From NCBI RefSeq assembly GCF_018283455.1, contig NZ_JAAMTH010000001.1:1779501-1843500 (forward strand): DNA of 64,000 bases. Reading direction: 5' to 3'. Shown here in pieces: positions 37,696 through 46,554 of this stretch. Numbering within the stretch: position 1 is the stretch's first letter; each line of letters opens with the position of its first letter. Below the pieces are notes generated by a model. That model worked only from the letters and a program-made list of their open reading frames with translations, was not told the origin of the DNA and searched no databases. The DNA is from Planococcus sp. MSAK28401 (GTDB lineage: Bacteria; Bacillota; Bacilli; Bacillales_A; Planococcaceae). The position numbers and the translations under genes are program-made.

Positions 37696-37716
37696 TTCAT
37701 TCAAAAAAAGAATGAA
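37696..37716. repeat. Inverted repeat in the fruR-ptsH divergent region
   Basis: TTCATTC, seven A residues, GAATGAA: a perfect 7-bp dyad, 38 nt upstream of ptsH. Candidate FruR operator or part of the ptsH promoter region. Confidence 0.5.
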
Positions 37717-37754
37717 TACCGCTCAAATACGTTCATCCATAGGAGGAAATCAAC

Positions 37755-38024
37755 ATGGTAGAAAAACAATATACAATTACTGACGAAGCAGGCATCCACG
37801 CTCGCCCGGCATCCGCACTTGTCGGTTCGATTTCAAAATTCCAATCGGACATCACGCTCGGCTTCAATGGCAAACAAGTCAACTTGAAATCGATTCTCGG
37901 CGTCATGTCGCTCGGCATTGCATCAGGGTCAACCGTGACGATCGCTGCGGACGGAACGGATGAAGAACAAGCGATGGCCAAAATCGACGAAGTGCTGAAA
38001 GCGGAAGGAATCTCCAACCAATGA
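37755..38024 (+). CDS. ptsH: Phosphocarrier protein HPr
   Basis: 89-residue general PTS phosphocarrier. His15 ([10 protein letters not shown]) passes phosphate from enzyme I to EIIA domains. Ser46 (VNLKSILGV) is the HPr kinase/phosphorylase site used in CcpA-dependent control. AGGAGG precedes ATG. The TGA stop overlaps the ptsI start (ATGA). Confidence 0.97.
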   Translation: MVEKQYTITDEAGIHARPASALVGSISKFQSDITLGFNGKQVNLKSILGVMSLGIASGSTVTIAADGTDEEQAMAKIDEVLKAEGISNQ

Positions 38025-39733
38025 CAAGCCCTCTCTCCGGTATCGCAGCCTCCACTGGGATCGCCATCGCCAAAGCGTTCCGCCTGGAAAATCCGGAATT
38101 GACCGTTGAACAGCAACAAGTGGGCAATCCTGCAGAAGAAATCGCCCGCTTTGATGCAGCCGTGGCACAAGCGGCCGCCGAACTTGTAATTATCCAGCAA
38201 AAGACCGCACAACAAATCAGCGATAAAGAAGCCGCGATTTTCGGCGCCCATTTGCTGGTCTTGAGCGACCCAGAACTGATTGGGCCAATCAAAGAGCGCA
38301 TTTCAGCGGAAAGCGTCAATGCAGAATTCGCGTTGCGGGAAACAAGCGATATGTTCATCACAATGTTTGAAGCGATGGACAATGAGTATATGAAAGAACG
38401 CGCTGCTGATATCCGGGACGTTCGCAAACGCTTGCTGTCCCATCTGCTCGGCGTCAAAATCCAAGACCCGAGCATGATTGATGAGGAAGTCATCGTCATT
38501 GCCGAAGATTTGACACCTTCCGATACCGTTCAATTGAATGCCCAGTTCGTCAAAGGCTTCATTACCGATATCGGCGGGCGCACTTCGCATTCGGCTATCC
38601 TTGCGCGCACCTTGGAAATCCCGGCAGTGGTCGGTGCCCAAAACGCCATGGCCACGATCCACAATGGCCAAACGGTAATTATCGATGGCTTGGCAGGCAA
38701 AATCATCGTCGACCCTGACGCAGCGACCATCCAGGAGTTCGAGCAGGAAAAGTTGGCTTATGACGCCCAAAAAGCCGAATGGGCCAAGCTCAAAGATGAG
38801 CCGACGATAAGTGCAGACGGGCAGCATGTGGAACTTGCCGCCAATATCGGCACGCCAAAAGACCTTGCCGGCGTGCTCGAACATGGCGCGGAAGGCATCG
38901 GCCTTTACCGTACCGAGTTTCTCTATATGGGAAGAGACGCCTTCCCGACAGAAGACGAACAGTTTAACGCCTATTCTAAAGTGTTAAAAGGCATGGACGG
39001 CAAGCCGACCGTTGTCCGGACACTCGACATCGGCGGCGATAAAGAACTCACGTATCTGGACTTGCCAAAAGAAATGAATCCGTTTCTTGGCCTGCGCGCG
39101 ATTCGATTGTGCTTAGAGATGCCGGAGCTCTTCAGAACGCAGCTGCGTGCCTTATTGCGCGCAAGCGTCCATGGCAATTTGAAGATCATGTTCCCGATGA
39201 TTGCAACGCTAGAAGAATTTCGCCAAGGCAAAGCTTTGCTGGAAGAAGAAAAGGCCAAGTTAACGGATGCCGGCATCCCGGTGAGCGACTCCATTGAAGT
39301 CGGCATCATGGTGGAGATTCCTTCTACCGCCGTTATGGCGGATGTCTTCGCGAAAGAAGTGGATTTCTTCTCCATCGGCACGAATGACTTGATCCAGTAC
39401 ACGATGGCTGCTGACCGCATGAACGAACGGGTGTCGTATCTGTACCAACCGTTCAATCCGGCCATCTTGCGCTTGGTGAAGATGGTTATCGACGCAGCGC
39501 ATAAAGAAGGAAAATGGGCTGGCATGTGCGGCGAGATGGCCGGCGACGACATCGCCATTCCGATTCTTCTCGGGCTCGGCTTGGATGAATTCTCCATGAG
39601 CGCTTCTTCTGTTTTGAAGGCGCGTGCACAGATCAGCCGTCTGTCAAAACAAGAAATGGCTTCGCATACCGACCAAATTCTCGCGCTTTCGTCCTCTCAA
39701 GAAGTCGAAGCGTATGTTAAAGGAATCAGCTGA
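38021..39733 (+). CDS. ptsI: PTS enzyme I (phosphoenolpyruvate-protein phosphotransferase)
   Basis: 570-residue enzyme that takes phosphate from phosphoenolpyruvate and passes it to HPr. The active His190 is in [15 protein letters not shown], and the C-terminal PEP-binding barrel contains [10 protein letters not shown] and the metal-binding [20 protein letters not shown] stretch, with Cys in GMCGEMAGD. It is coupled to ptsH and followed by a strong terminator. Confidence 0.97.
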   Translation: MTSPLSGIAASTGIAIAKAFRLENPELTVEQQQVGNPAEEIARFDAAVAQAAAELVIIQQKTAQQISDKEAAIFGAHLLVLSDPELIGPIKERISAESVNAEFALRETSDMFITMFEAMDNEYMKERAADIRDVRKRLLSHLLGVKIQDPSMIDEEVIVIAEDLTPSDTVQLNAQFVKGFITDIGGRTSHSAILARTLEIPAVVGAQNAMATIHNGQTVIIDGLAGKIIVDPDAATIQEFEQEKLAYDAQKAEWAKLKDEPTISADGQHVELAANIGTPKDLAGVLEHGAEGIGLYRTEFLYMGRDAFPTEDEQFNAYSKVLKGMDGKPTVVRTLDIGGDKELTYLDLPKEMNPFLGLRAIRLCLEMPELFRTQLRALLRASVHGNLKIMFPMIATLEEFRQGKALLEEEKAKLTDAGIPVSDSIEVGIMVEIPSTAVMADVFAKEVDFFSIGTNDLIQYTMAADRMNERVSYLYQPFNPAILRLVKMVIDAAHKEGKWAGMCGEMAGDDIAIPILLGLGLDEFSMSASSVLKARAQISRLSKQEMASHTDQILALSSSQEVEAYVKGIS

Positions 39734-39772
39734 AAAAACCCCTGAATGCCAAAAAGGCGTTCAGGGGTTTTT
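39733..39772. terminator. Terminator of ptsHI
   Basis: AACCCCTGAA-GCC/GGC-TTCAGGGGTT hairpin with flanking A and T runs. It also faces the convergent SDR gene. Confidence 0.9.
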
Positions 39773-39779
39773 CGTGTGA

Positions 39780-40502
39780 TTAAAATGGGTTGGTCGCCCA
39801 TTGTTTTGACAATGGAATAAAGATGCGCGGGTTCAATTTCAGTTGCGAAACGATGTATTCCGCGATGTCTTCCGGCTGCATGAACTTTTCTTTTTCCTGT
39901 TCCGTTTCATTGCCGGAATCGGTCATGCTTGTCACGACACGGCTCGGTGCCAAAGCGAAAACACGGATATTGTCGGGGCGCACTTCCTGCATCAAAGCCT
40001 CGCTCATGCCGAGCACTGCGAATTTCGACGCGCTATAGGCGCTTGAGCCTTTCGTGCCTTTGAGCCCTGATGATGAGGAGATGTTGACGATGTCGCCCCC
40101 TTGTTTTTCCACCATCTGCGGCAGCACCGCTTTCGTCATATGGACCATGCCCATCAAATTGATATTGAGCATATTTTGCCAATCCTCGGTTTCGAGTTCC
40201 ATGAACTTGCCGTATTTTCCGATTCCTGCATTATTGATGAGGATATCGATCGTGCCGAGTTCATCGGTCAATTTCTCGACGGCCGCTTCGACTTGCTTGG
40301 GGTCCGACACATCCGCAACCGCAAATGCTGCGCGGCCCCGCAACGATTGGATTTCTTTCGCTAATTGCTCGATTTCTTTTTGTGTCCTAGCGATCAACCC
40401 GACGGCCACGCCTTCATTGGCCAGTGCCAGGGCGGTTGCCCGGCCGATGCCGCGCCCTGCTCCTGTTATAATTGCTGTCTTTTCTGTTAACACTTGTCCC
40501 AC
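39780..40502 (-). CDS. Short-chain dehydrogenase/reductase (FabG-like)
   Basis: 240-residue Rossmann-fold oxidoreductase. The NAD(P) motif is TGAGRGIGRATA, the structural motif NNAG, and the catalytic residues Ser and Tyr-x-x-x-Lys are in NISSSSGLKGTKGSSAYSAS. It is of the 3-oxoacyl-reductase-like type, but not in a fatty-acid operon, so the substrate is unknown. The start is GTG 40502, and a second GTG three codons on is possible. Confidence 0.85.
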   Translation of the reverse strand: MGQVLTEKTAIITGAGRGIGRATALALANEGVAVGLIARTQKEIEQLAKEIQSLRGRAAFAVADVSDPKQVEAAVEKLTDELGTIDILINNAGIGKYGKFMELETEDWQNMLNINLMGMVHMTKAVLPQMVEKQGGDIVNISSSSGLKGTKGSSAYSASKFAVLGMSEALMQEVRPDNIRVFALAPSRVVTSMTDSGNETEQEKEKFMQPEDIAEYIVSQLKLNPRIFIPLSKQWATNPF

Positions 40503-40617
40503 TTTATTTTCCGCCCTTCAGTTAAATGAATTTTCTCTGCTCTAGTCTTTGCCCCTAAACGGGCGGCGGTAAACCGGCGGATTGCCTGAGGATTAAAGTT
40601 TTTTTCAGCAAACAGCC

Positions 40618-41553
40618 TCAGCCTTGCTTTTGGAAATAATCCAACAAACCTTGCGCGCTGACCTGTAAGTCCATTTCGATATAGGGCATCACGCGGTGCG
40701 GCTGCTTGACGCCTTTCTCTGCCAGCTGCGCCATGACCGGTGCCAACAGCCGTTTCGCCAATTGGTCCGCGGATTCTTCCTGGCGGTAGGCAGCCGCCCC
40801 TTGTTCGACAAACAGTTCGAGCCATTCCAGCACCTGCTCTAGCGCTGCATCAGGGTTATGCGCAGCGCTGAAATGCCCGAAATAAAGTACATCAAGTTGC
40901 TGCCGTTCCATCCGTTCGATGGATGCCTTCATCGCCTTAGGGTCGAATTGGTTTGGCGAGGTGGACGGCAAGTAAAAATCGATGCCGTCTTCGATCAGCT
41001 GGGCATAGCGGATGCCGGCTGTATCCCCTGCGAAAAACCCGTTTGACACAGGGTCATAGATGCCGAAATGATGCTTGGCATGGCCCGGCGTATCCCAAAA
41101 CTCAAGCGTACAGTCCGGGCCGATCTGCAGCCGGTCGCCTTCCGTTTTGATATCGATGCGGTGTTCGGGCACCGGGACAATCGGATTGAACAAGTCATCG
41201 AATTGGTCACCGTATACTGCGCGCGCGCCGGCGATGAGACGGCTCGGGTCTGCCAGGTGCCTGGCGCCTTTCGGGTGGACGATGAGTGTCGCGTTCGGGC
41301 AGTCCTGCAAGAGTAAGCCCGCTCCCCCGGCGTGGTCGAGGTGGATGTGGGTCACGATGATGTAACGGACCTCATCGAGTGAGATGCCGAGTTCGTTCAA
41401 TCCTTGTTTCACATGCTCCACCGACGGGCTCGGTCCTGTTTCAATAATGGTCAGCTGCTGTTCCATGATGACGTAGCTGCCTGTTCGCTGTTCGAGGCCG
41501 AGATCGAAACCGTCGATCAATTGAATGCGGTCGTTCAACTTGCTAATTGCCAT
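40618..41553 (-). CDS. Metallo-beta-lactamase-fold hydrolase
   Basis: 311 residues with the zinc-binding HxHxDH motif in VTHIHLDHAGGAG and later ligands in DTPGHAKHH and YFGHFSAAHNP. It is a general MBL-fold hydrolase (glyoxalase II/quorum-lactonase-like class), and the substrate is not identifiable. AAGGGGTG precedes ATG. It is 115 nt upstream of the SDR gene and probably in the same transcript. Confidence 0.85.
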   Translation of the reverse strand: MAISKLNDRIQLIDGFDLGLEQRTGSYVIMEQQLTIIETGPSPSVEHVKQGLNELGISLDEVRYIIVTHIHLDHAGGAGLLLQDCPNATLIVHPKGARHLADPSRLIAGARAVYGDQFDDLFNPIVPVPEHRIDIKTEGDRLQIGPDCTLEFWDTPGHAKHHFGIYDPVSNGFFAGDTAGIRYAQLIEDGIDFYLPSTSPNQFDPKAMKASIERMERQQLDVLYFGHFSAAHNPDAALEQVLEWLELFVEQGAAAYRQEESADQLAKRLLAPVMAQLAEKGVKQPHRVMPYIEMDLQVSAQGLLDYFQKQG

Positions 41554-41620
41554 GCTGGCACCCCTTTCTGTTTGTTTTCAGTCTACCAAAGCCCGGGCTT
41601 GCCTCACAACTCGGCACATA

Positions 41621-41648
41621 AAAACGCCGCCAGAATTCGGCGGCGTTT
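41621..41648 (-). terminator. Terminator of the M14 carboxypeptidase gene
   Basis: ACGCCGCC/GGCGGCGT hairpin. On the minus strand it is followed by TTTTATG. Confidence 0.75.
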
Positions 41649-41652
41649 CCCA

Positions 41653-42849
41653 TCAATTGCTGGATGGGCTATAGGAAGTCAATGGAATGTCTTCATAGTC
41701 TTCCGGGTCCAATGAGTAGACGCTGTCATCGGCAACGCCTTCGACAATGGCCGTCAAGCCGCGCTCCACCGATTTGACCAATTGGCCTTTTTCTTTTTGC
41801 CCAAGCGACTGGGTTTGGCCGCGTACTTCAAACAACACGGTGCCGCTGCCATTCAGCGCATAGCTGCCAAGCGCTGTGCCCGGCAAATCGAGCCCTTGTG
41901 AATAAAGCGAGATATTGGTGAATTTCGAATTGCCGTAGGACTGCAGCTCCTCATACGCTGCTACATTCAGCTGACGTGAAAAATCATAATTGTAGCGGTC
42001 TGCATATTCGCTGTATTTCGCCCCTTCAGCAGTCGATGGGTCCGGGACGAATTGTGCGGACAGCGATAATGTCACTGGATCCGGCGTGCCATCGACATAA
42101 TACATCCCTTGGTGATGCAGGTCGATAAAGACGTCGACGGTGCCGTATTCCGCTTGCAACGATTTATAGACCTCGCGTGACACTTGGGCTTCTTTCGTGA
42201 TAAACCAGCCCGGTTCGTTCGATGCGCCAGGGAAATCTTCGGCTTGTGGTACATAGTCCAGGTCCGGGTTAAAATCGCGGTTGACATCAAAGCCTGGGTT
42301 GGCGCCGTAATCATAGCTTTGGCTGATTCCGCGATCCAAATAATTCCATGATGGCGTTGCAGCGGCGAGTTCCGGATAATCCGCCACGACATCGCTCCAT
42401 GTCATGCTATTGCGGCGCTTATCGCCTTCTGAGGCATCCGGATTCATCATCGGCATGAAGACGATCGTCACTTCGTCGCGCAAGGCTTTCGCCGCTTTCG
42501 AGTTGCCGGATAGGGTTTTCAACATATTCAAAATGGCCACAGTGCCTGTTTTTTCGTTTCCGTGAATCTCACTTTGGATCAGCAGCACTTTATCGCCGGT
42601 CCCGACAGTCGCCGTATAAATATCGCGGCCTTCAAAGGATTGGCCGGCAACATCCACGGAAACCGAGCCTTTGCTGTTGGCTTCGATGCGTTGAAGTTCT
42701 TTTTGCAACTCCGCATAATCGATAAATCCGGAAATGGCGTTGTCATGATGGTGTTCAGTCGGCTGTGCAGGCTCTGCTGCTTGCACCGGCATCGCAAGCA
42801 TCGCACAAAGCCCCGCCATCGTCATTGTCTTGAATATGTGTTTTTTCAC
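41653..42849 (-). CDS. Secreted M14-family zinc carboxypeptidase
   Basis: 398 residues with a signal peptide (about 1-25, ending MPVQAA). The M14 zinc ligands His-x-x-Glu are in SEIHGNEKTG and the third His in DLHHQGM. The catalytic Glu is probably in VLFEVRGQ near the end. It would trim C-terminal residues from peptides or cell-wall material outside the cell. The start is GTG 42849, with AAGGAG 8-9 nt upstream. An earlier GTG is part of that site. Confidence 0.86.
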   Translation of the reverse strand: MKKHIFKTMTMAGLCAMLAMPVQAAEPAQPTEHHHDNAISGFIDYAELQKELQRIEANSKGSVSVDVAGQSFEGRDIYTATVGTGDKVLLIQSEIHGNEKTGTVAILNMLKTLSGNSKAAKALRDEVTIVFMPMMNPDASEGDKRRNSMTWSDVVADYPELAAATPSWNYLDRGISQSYDYGANPGFDVNRDFNPDLDYVPQAEDFPGASNEPGWFITKEAQVSREVYKSLQAEYGTVDVFIDLHHQGMYYVDGTPDPVTLSLSAQFVPDPSTAEGAKYSEYADRYNYDFSRQLNVAAYEELQSYGNSKFTNISLYSQGLDLPGTALGSYALNGSGTVLFEVRGQTQSLGQKEKGQLVKSVERGLTAIVEGVADDSVYSLDPEDYEDIPLTSYSPSSN

Positions 42850-43178
42850 TATCCCCACTCCTTTTCATTGAATAGGCTGAGTATAGCAAAGCTTGTCAAT
42901 CTCGCCTATAGTTGTCAGAAATTTCAGTTCTTTGGATATATAATCCACAGCGTCAATCGCCCTTCGCCCGTTACCATTGCCGGAGCGCAAATTTCGAGCT
43001 CGCTGATTTTAATTGTTTCGTGGGACGAAATACCTGCAGCATCCAGTTGGCAACTGAAGATATTCATCAGTAAAATACTGATTTCTCCGTTAGTTTCTAT
43101 AAATGGCGCTTTAGGGTTTGCCTATTGCCCTGAATCGGCTACAGTTATACCATCAAGGAAGAAACTGGAGGTTTTCAT
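42850..43178. other. 329-bp divergent intergenic region
   Basis: Promoters for the M14 gene (left) and nnrD (right) must lie here, though I see no standout hexamers. On the minus strand an open stretch of about 65 codons (43121 to 42924) reads protein-like (ISELEICAPAMVTGEGRLT) but lacks a good start and is preceded by an in-frame TAG. It may be a remnant. Confidence 0.4.
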
Positions 43179-44033
43179 ATGAACGATCCACAAATCCCGC
43201 AAGACAGCCTCATCTGGTCTCAGGAAATGGTACGCAGCACATTGCCAAAACGCGCACAAGACAGCCATAAAGGTGTGTTTGGAACGGCGCTATTAGTAGC
43301 CGGAGGCCCGGATATGCCCGGGGCTGCCTTGATTTCCGGGCTCGGCGCGTTAACAAGCGGCGTCGGGAAATTGGCAATCGGGACATACCGCGAAACCATC
43401 CGCAGCATCGCTCACGCGGCGGCCGAAGCGACGTATGTACCGGATGCGCTGATCCATATCGCCAACGGCACCCATTCACTCACTTCCTATAAAGCCATCG
43501 CCTGTGGGCCTGGCACCTTGCCGGATGCCTTGACCGAAGCCGCTATTGACAGTTTGCTGAAGTCTTCTGCCCCACTCATTCTCGATGCAGGTGCATTGAG
43601 CGAACGAAGCTATGCCAAAAGAAGCGCCCCGCTTATCTTGACGCCGCACGCCGGTGAATTCAGCCGGATCTCTGGTTATTCAATGGAGCAGCTTAGCGAG
43701 TCTCCCGGTTCGTGTGCTTCTGCATTTGCCACGGAACACAATTTGACGCTCGTCTTGAAAGGCCCCCGAACAACTATCGCGTTTCCGGACGGCGAACTGT
43801 TCCGCAACCCGACAGGAAATGCCGCGCTTGCAAAAGGCGGCACGGGCGATATGCTGACCGGCATAATGCTCGGCATGCTATGCTGCCATGAAAACTGGCG
43901 CTACGCCGTTTTGAATGCCGTTTACTTGCACGGAGCGTGTGCGGACGAATTCATCAAAACCCGCTCCCCCCACACCATGTTGGCACGCGATATTGCGGAG
44001 CTGCTGCCGGAAGTATGGAAACAATTCGAGTGA
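43179..44033 (+). CDS. nnrD: ADP-dependent NAD(P)H-hydrate dehydratase
   Basis: 284-residue ribokinase-like repair enzyme that restores NADH and NADPH from their hydrated forms. Motifs present are HKGVFGTALLVAGGPDMPGAA (nucleotide-binding start), LILTPHAGEFSRI, GPRTTIAFPDG and NAALAKGGTGDMLTGI, the family signature. It lacks the N-terminal epimerase domain, so the epimerase must be encoded elsewhere. GGAGG precedes ATG. Confidence 0.92.
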   Translation: MNDPQIPQDSLIWSQEMVRSTLPKRAQDSHKGVFGTALLVAGGPDMPGAALISGLGALTSGVGKLAIGTYRETIRSIAHAAAEATYVPDALIHIANGTHSLTSYKAIACGPGTLPDALTEAAIDSLLKSSAPLILDAGALSERSYAKRSAPLILTPHAGEFSRISGYSMEQLSESPGSCASAFATEHNLTLVLKGPRTTIAFPDGELFRNPTGNAALAKGGTGDMLTGIMLGMLCCHENWRYAVLNAVYLHGACADEFIKTRSPHTMLARDIAELLPEVWKQFE

Positions 44034-44063
44034 TCTGTTGTTCGGAAAATCGTCACATGCGTA

Positions 44064-44104
44064 ATAGCCTGGCTGTGAATTAGTTCACAGCCAGGCTATT
44101 TTTT
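44064..44104 (+). terminator. Terminator of nnrD
   Basis: Perfect 16-bp stem ATAGCCTGGCTGTGAA/TTCACAGCCAGGCTAT followed by T residues. Confidence 0.92.
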
Positions 44105-44143
44105 GTTTGTTAGGCTGAAAGTGACTTGAAAGGAGTGTTCGAC

Positions 44144-45127
44144 ATGATGAAAAGACTTGGCTACGGCAGCATTTTTCTGTTGATTCTCGCTGTCATTGCC
44201 ATCGGCGTCTTATCCAGTGAACTGTCTGCTGAAAAATCGATAACAGCGGAAGGCCAGCTAGATAAGGTTGAAACCGCCCAAACAGACCAAGCGACAGCAG
44301 GCGTCGCCCACAATCCGCCGTCTTTGGATGAGGTACCGGAAGGACCTGAAGGCGAAGCGGTGAAACGCGGCTATGAACTGGTTAATAACACTTCGGAAGT
44401 ATTGCGCGCAGATGCCGCCAGCGTAGACGATGGCCAACAACGCGTTAATGAATTGTCCTGTACTAGCTGCCATGCAGGAGCCGGGCTTGAGAAAGATTCC
44501 TCTTCACTCGTCGGCATGGCTTCCGCTTACCCGATGTATATCGGGCGTTCGGGTGAAATGGTCACACTCGAAGAGCGCATCAACGGCTGCATGGTCCGTA
44601 GCATGAACGGTGAAATGTTTGCAGAAGACGATGAGGACATGGATGCCATGGTTGCCTACTTCAAATATATTTCCGAAGGCATTCCGCAAGGTGCAGAAAT
44701 GCCTTGGCGCCACCAGAATACCATGGAAGACGTTCCGGTGCCCGATGTCGATAATGGAGAGAAGCTTTACCAGGCAAGTTGTGTAGCCTGCCACGCAGCT
44801 GATGGCGCCGGCACCGGCTCGAACAGCGGTCCTGCCCTATGGGGAGAGGGCTCGTTCAACGACGGTGCAGGACTTGCACGCATGTCGAAGATGGCCGGCT
44901 ATTTGCAGAACAATATGCCAAAAGGCGCTGAGAATACATTATCCGACCAGGAGGCTAGCGACCTGGCTGCTTTCGTCCTGTCACAGGATCGCCCCGAATG
45001 GAAAGGGCATGAACAAGATTGGCCAAACGGCGACCGGCCCCCGGATGCCATGACTAAAGAACGGCGTGATCAAGTGACAGACGGCACGATCGATTGGAAC
45101 GAAGTGCTCGGAAAAGATGCCAAGTAA
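44144..45127 (+). CDS. tsdA: Dihaem cytochrome c, TsdA-like thiosulfate dehydrogenase candidate
   Basis: 327 residues: an N-terminal membrane anchor (about 7-24), an acidic linker, then two cytochrome c domains with haem motifs CTSCH (Cys106, Cys109, His110) and CVACH (Cys213, Cys216, His217). Between them, ERINGCMVRSMNG holds Cys149. In TsdA enzymes a cysteine in this setting is the axial ligand of the active haem. Met250 or Met258 could serve the second haem. It would couple two thiosulfates into tetrathionate outside the cell. Start ATG 44144 follows AAAGGAG. Confidence 0.78.
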   Translation: MMKRLGYGSIFLLILAVIAIGVLSSELSAEKSITAEGQLDKVETAQTDQATAGVAHNPPSLDEVPEGPEGEAVKRGYELVNNTSEVLRADAASVDDGQQRVNELSCTSCHAGAGLEKDSSSLVGMASAYPMYIGRSGEMVTLEERINGCMVRSMNGEMFAEDDEDMDAMVAYFKYISEGIPQGAEMPWRHQNTMEDVPVPDVDNGEKLYQASCVACHAADGAGTGSNSGPALWGEGSFNDGAGLARMSKMAGYLQNNMPKGAENTLSDQEASDLAAFVLSQDRPEWKGHEQDWPNGDRPPDAMTKERRDQVTDGTIDWNEVLGKDAK

Positions 45128-45162
45128 AAAACACCCATCGCCAAAAATCGGTGATGGGTGTT
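45127..45162. terminator. Bidirectional terminator
   Basis: AACACCCATC-CC/GG-GATGGGTGTT hairpin between the dihaem cytochrome and the convergent methyltransferase gene. Confidence 0.75.
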
Positions 45163-45172
45163 CTCTTGCCTA

Positions 45173-45775
45173 TCATTCCACAGGTTTTTGGCAAGCGAGC
45201 TGGATGACATGCGACAAGCCATTATGCAACTTGCCTTCATGCCGCTCGACTTCCCCTGTGAAAAAATGGGTAATTTTAAACTCCTGAAAAGCCTCGAGCA
45301 CTTCTTCTGGACGGTACAGGAATGATTCCTGTTTCGGGCCGCCGGTGCCATAAGCGGATTGGTCGACGGAATATACTTCCATCAGGAAATGGCCGCCCGG
45401 TTTCAATGCATGCCGGATGCCATCGAATGTTTTGTGCTGCACGTCTTTTGGATAATGGCCGAATACGCAAATGATGAGGTCCCAGGCTCCTTCTGCCCAT
45501 TCAGCGTGTGCCAGGTCTACTTGCTCTGTCAAAACCGCCACGTGGCGTTCTTCTACCAGCCGCTCCGTCTTATCCAATCCGCTTCTCGCCAAATCCCAAG
45601 CGGTGACATCCATGCCCTGTTCAGCCAGATAGACGGCGTTGCGGCCCTCGCCTTCCGCTATCGCAAGCGCTCGTCCAGACAGCCTGAGCTTATTTTGCAT
45701 CATTTCGATAAACTGGTTTGGGTCTGTCCCATATACATATTCAGTTGTTTGAAAGCGTTCATGCCATGTAGCCAT
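45173..45775 (-). CDS. Class I SAM-dependent methyltransferase (TehB-like)
   Basis: 200-residue Rossmann methyltransferase. The SAM motif is ALAIAEGEGRNAVYLAEQG with the acidic end of strand 2 in VTAWDLA. Motif LKPGGHFLMEVYS follows. WHERFQTTEYVYGTDPNQF at the N-terminus resembles the TehB/thiopurine methyltransferase-like group. ATG 45775 is preceded by AGGAGGTG. Confidence 0.87.
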   Translation of the reverse strand: MATWHERFQTTEYVYGTDPNQFIEMMQNKLRLSGRALAIAEGEGRNAVYLAEQGMDVTAWDLARSGLDKTERLVEERHVAVLTEQVDLAHAEWAEGAWDLIICVFGHYPKDVQHKTFDGIRHALKPGGHFLMEVYSVDQSAYGTGGPKQESFLYRPEEVLEAFQEFKITHFFTGEVERHEGKLHNGLSHVIQLACQKPVE

Positions 45776-45904
45776 ATAGCACCTCCTGATGCAGTCTTGA
45801 TTCAATCATAATCGACAAACAAAAAAGATGAAAAGATTGTGCTTTCCGCTATAATGGAAAGCGCCAGGCATAAGATTTTCAATACGGACGGAGGTATCTT
45901 TATA

Positions 45905-45937
45905 ATGAATAGACACCGTACTGGACAAAGCCATTGA
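45905..45937 (+). CDS. Possible 10-codon leader peptide
   Basis: ATG 45905 with a strong GGAGGT site opens a frame MNRHRTGQSH and stops at TGA 45935-45937. The stop overlaps the TTG (45934) that begins the next gene. Either this is a translated leader that couples to the next gene, or the start of that gene has been put out of frame by a small indel. Confidence 0.4.
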   Translation: MNRHRTGQSH

Positions 45938-46554
45938 GCTATGTTCCGATACTGCACCTGACCGTTCCTGCGGTATGGGTTTCTGTACTTTTGGCAGCCG
46001 CAGCGGCAAGCCTGCTGATGCGCGCCGCGAATGGGCATAAACCTGGCGAATGGTACTGGAACGCTTTGGCGCTTTACGTCCTGACATGGAAGCTCAGCTA
46101 CATCGTTTTCCATTTGCCGCATTTTCTTGACATGCCTTTATCCATTCTTTATTTTAACGGCGGATTGTACGGGCATTTGCTCGCCATAGTATCGCTTATC
46201 GGCTATTTGGCCTTAGCACAAAGAAAACAGGCTGCCGTGGCGGAACAGGCTGCCACTGCCTGGCTATTGTTTTTTCTGGCATATCAGTCCATCCTGCATT
46301 ATTTTGACGCCCAGTTTATGCAAGCAGCCCTTCAAACCGCGCTTTTCGCAGCAGCTATCGTGGCCATCCGCATGCTGGGAAAACGGTCAGACGTCCCGAA
46401 TGGCTTATTGCTTACCGCGTTTTTCACAGTGGAACTGCTCATCCTAAGCGCATTCGGCCCGCTAGTGACTTGGCAAAATGCGACGCTCATTGTTGTTGCC
46501 GCATTCACGATCGCCATGTACATACGTTTTGAACAGAAAGGACCGAGCAAATGA
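45934..46554 (+). CDS. Polytopic membrane protein paired with a TlpA-type thioredoxin
   Basis: 206 residues, about six hydrophobic helices. The stretch DMPLSILYFNGGLYGH resembles, only locally, a loop of Lgt-type membrane proteins, and I do not recognise the family. No ATG lies near the beginning of the frame, so TTG 45934 reached from the 10-codon leader is the best start. Its stop overlaps the start of the TlpA-like gene (ATGA), so it probably serves the same redox or electron-transfer task. Confidence 0.65.
   Translation: MSYVPILHLTVPAVWVSVLLAAAAASLLMRAANGHKPGEWYWNALALYVLTWKLSYIVFHLPHFLDMPLSILYFNGGLYGHLLAIVSLIGYLALAQRKQAAVAEQAATAWLLFFLAYQSILHYFDAQFMQAALQTALFAAAIVAIRMLGKRSDVPNGLLLTAFFTVELLILSAFGPLVTWQNATLIVVAAFTIAMYIRFEQKGPSK

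Noticed and set aside
42562..43182. Plus-strand opening of 206 codons across the start of the M14 gene
   Set aside because: Lies opposite the clear signal peptide and first part of the M14 carboxypeptidase and runs into nnrD; no ribosome binding site.
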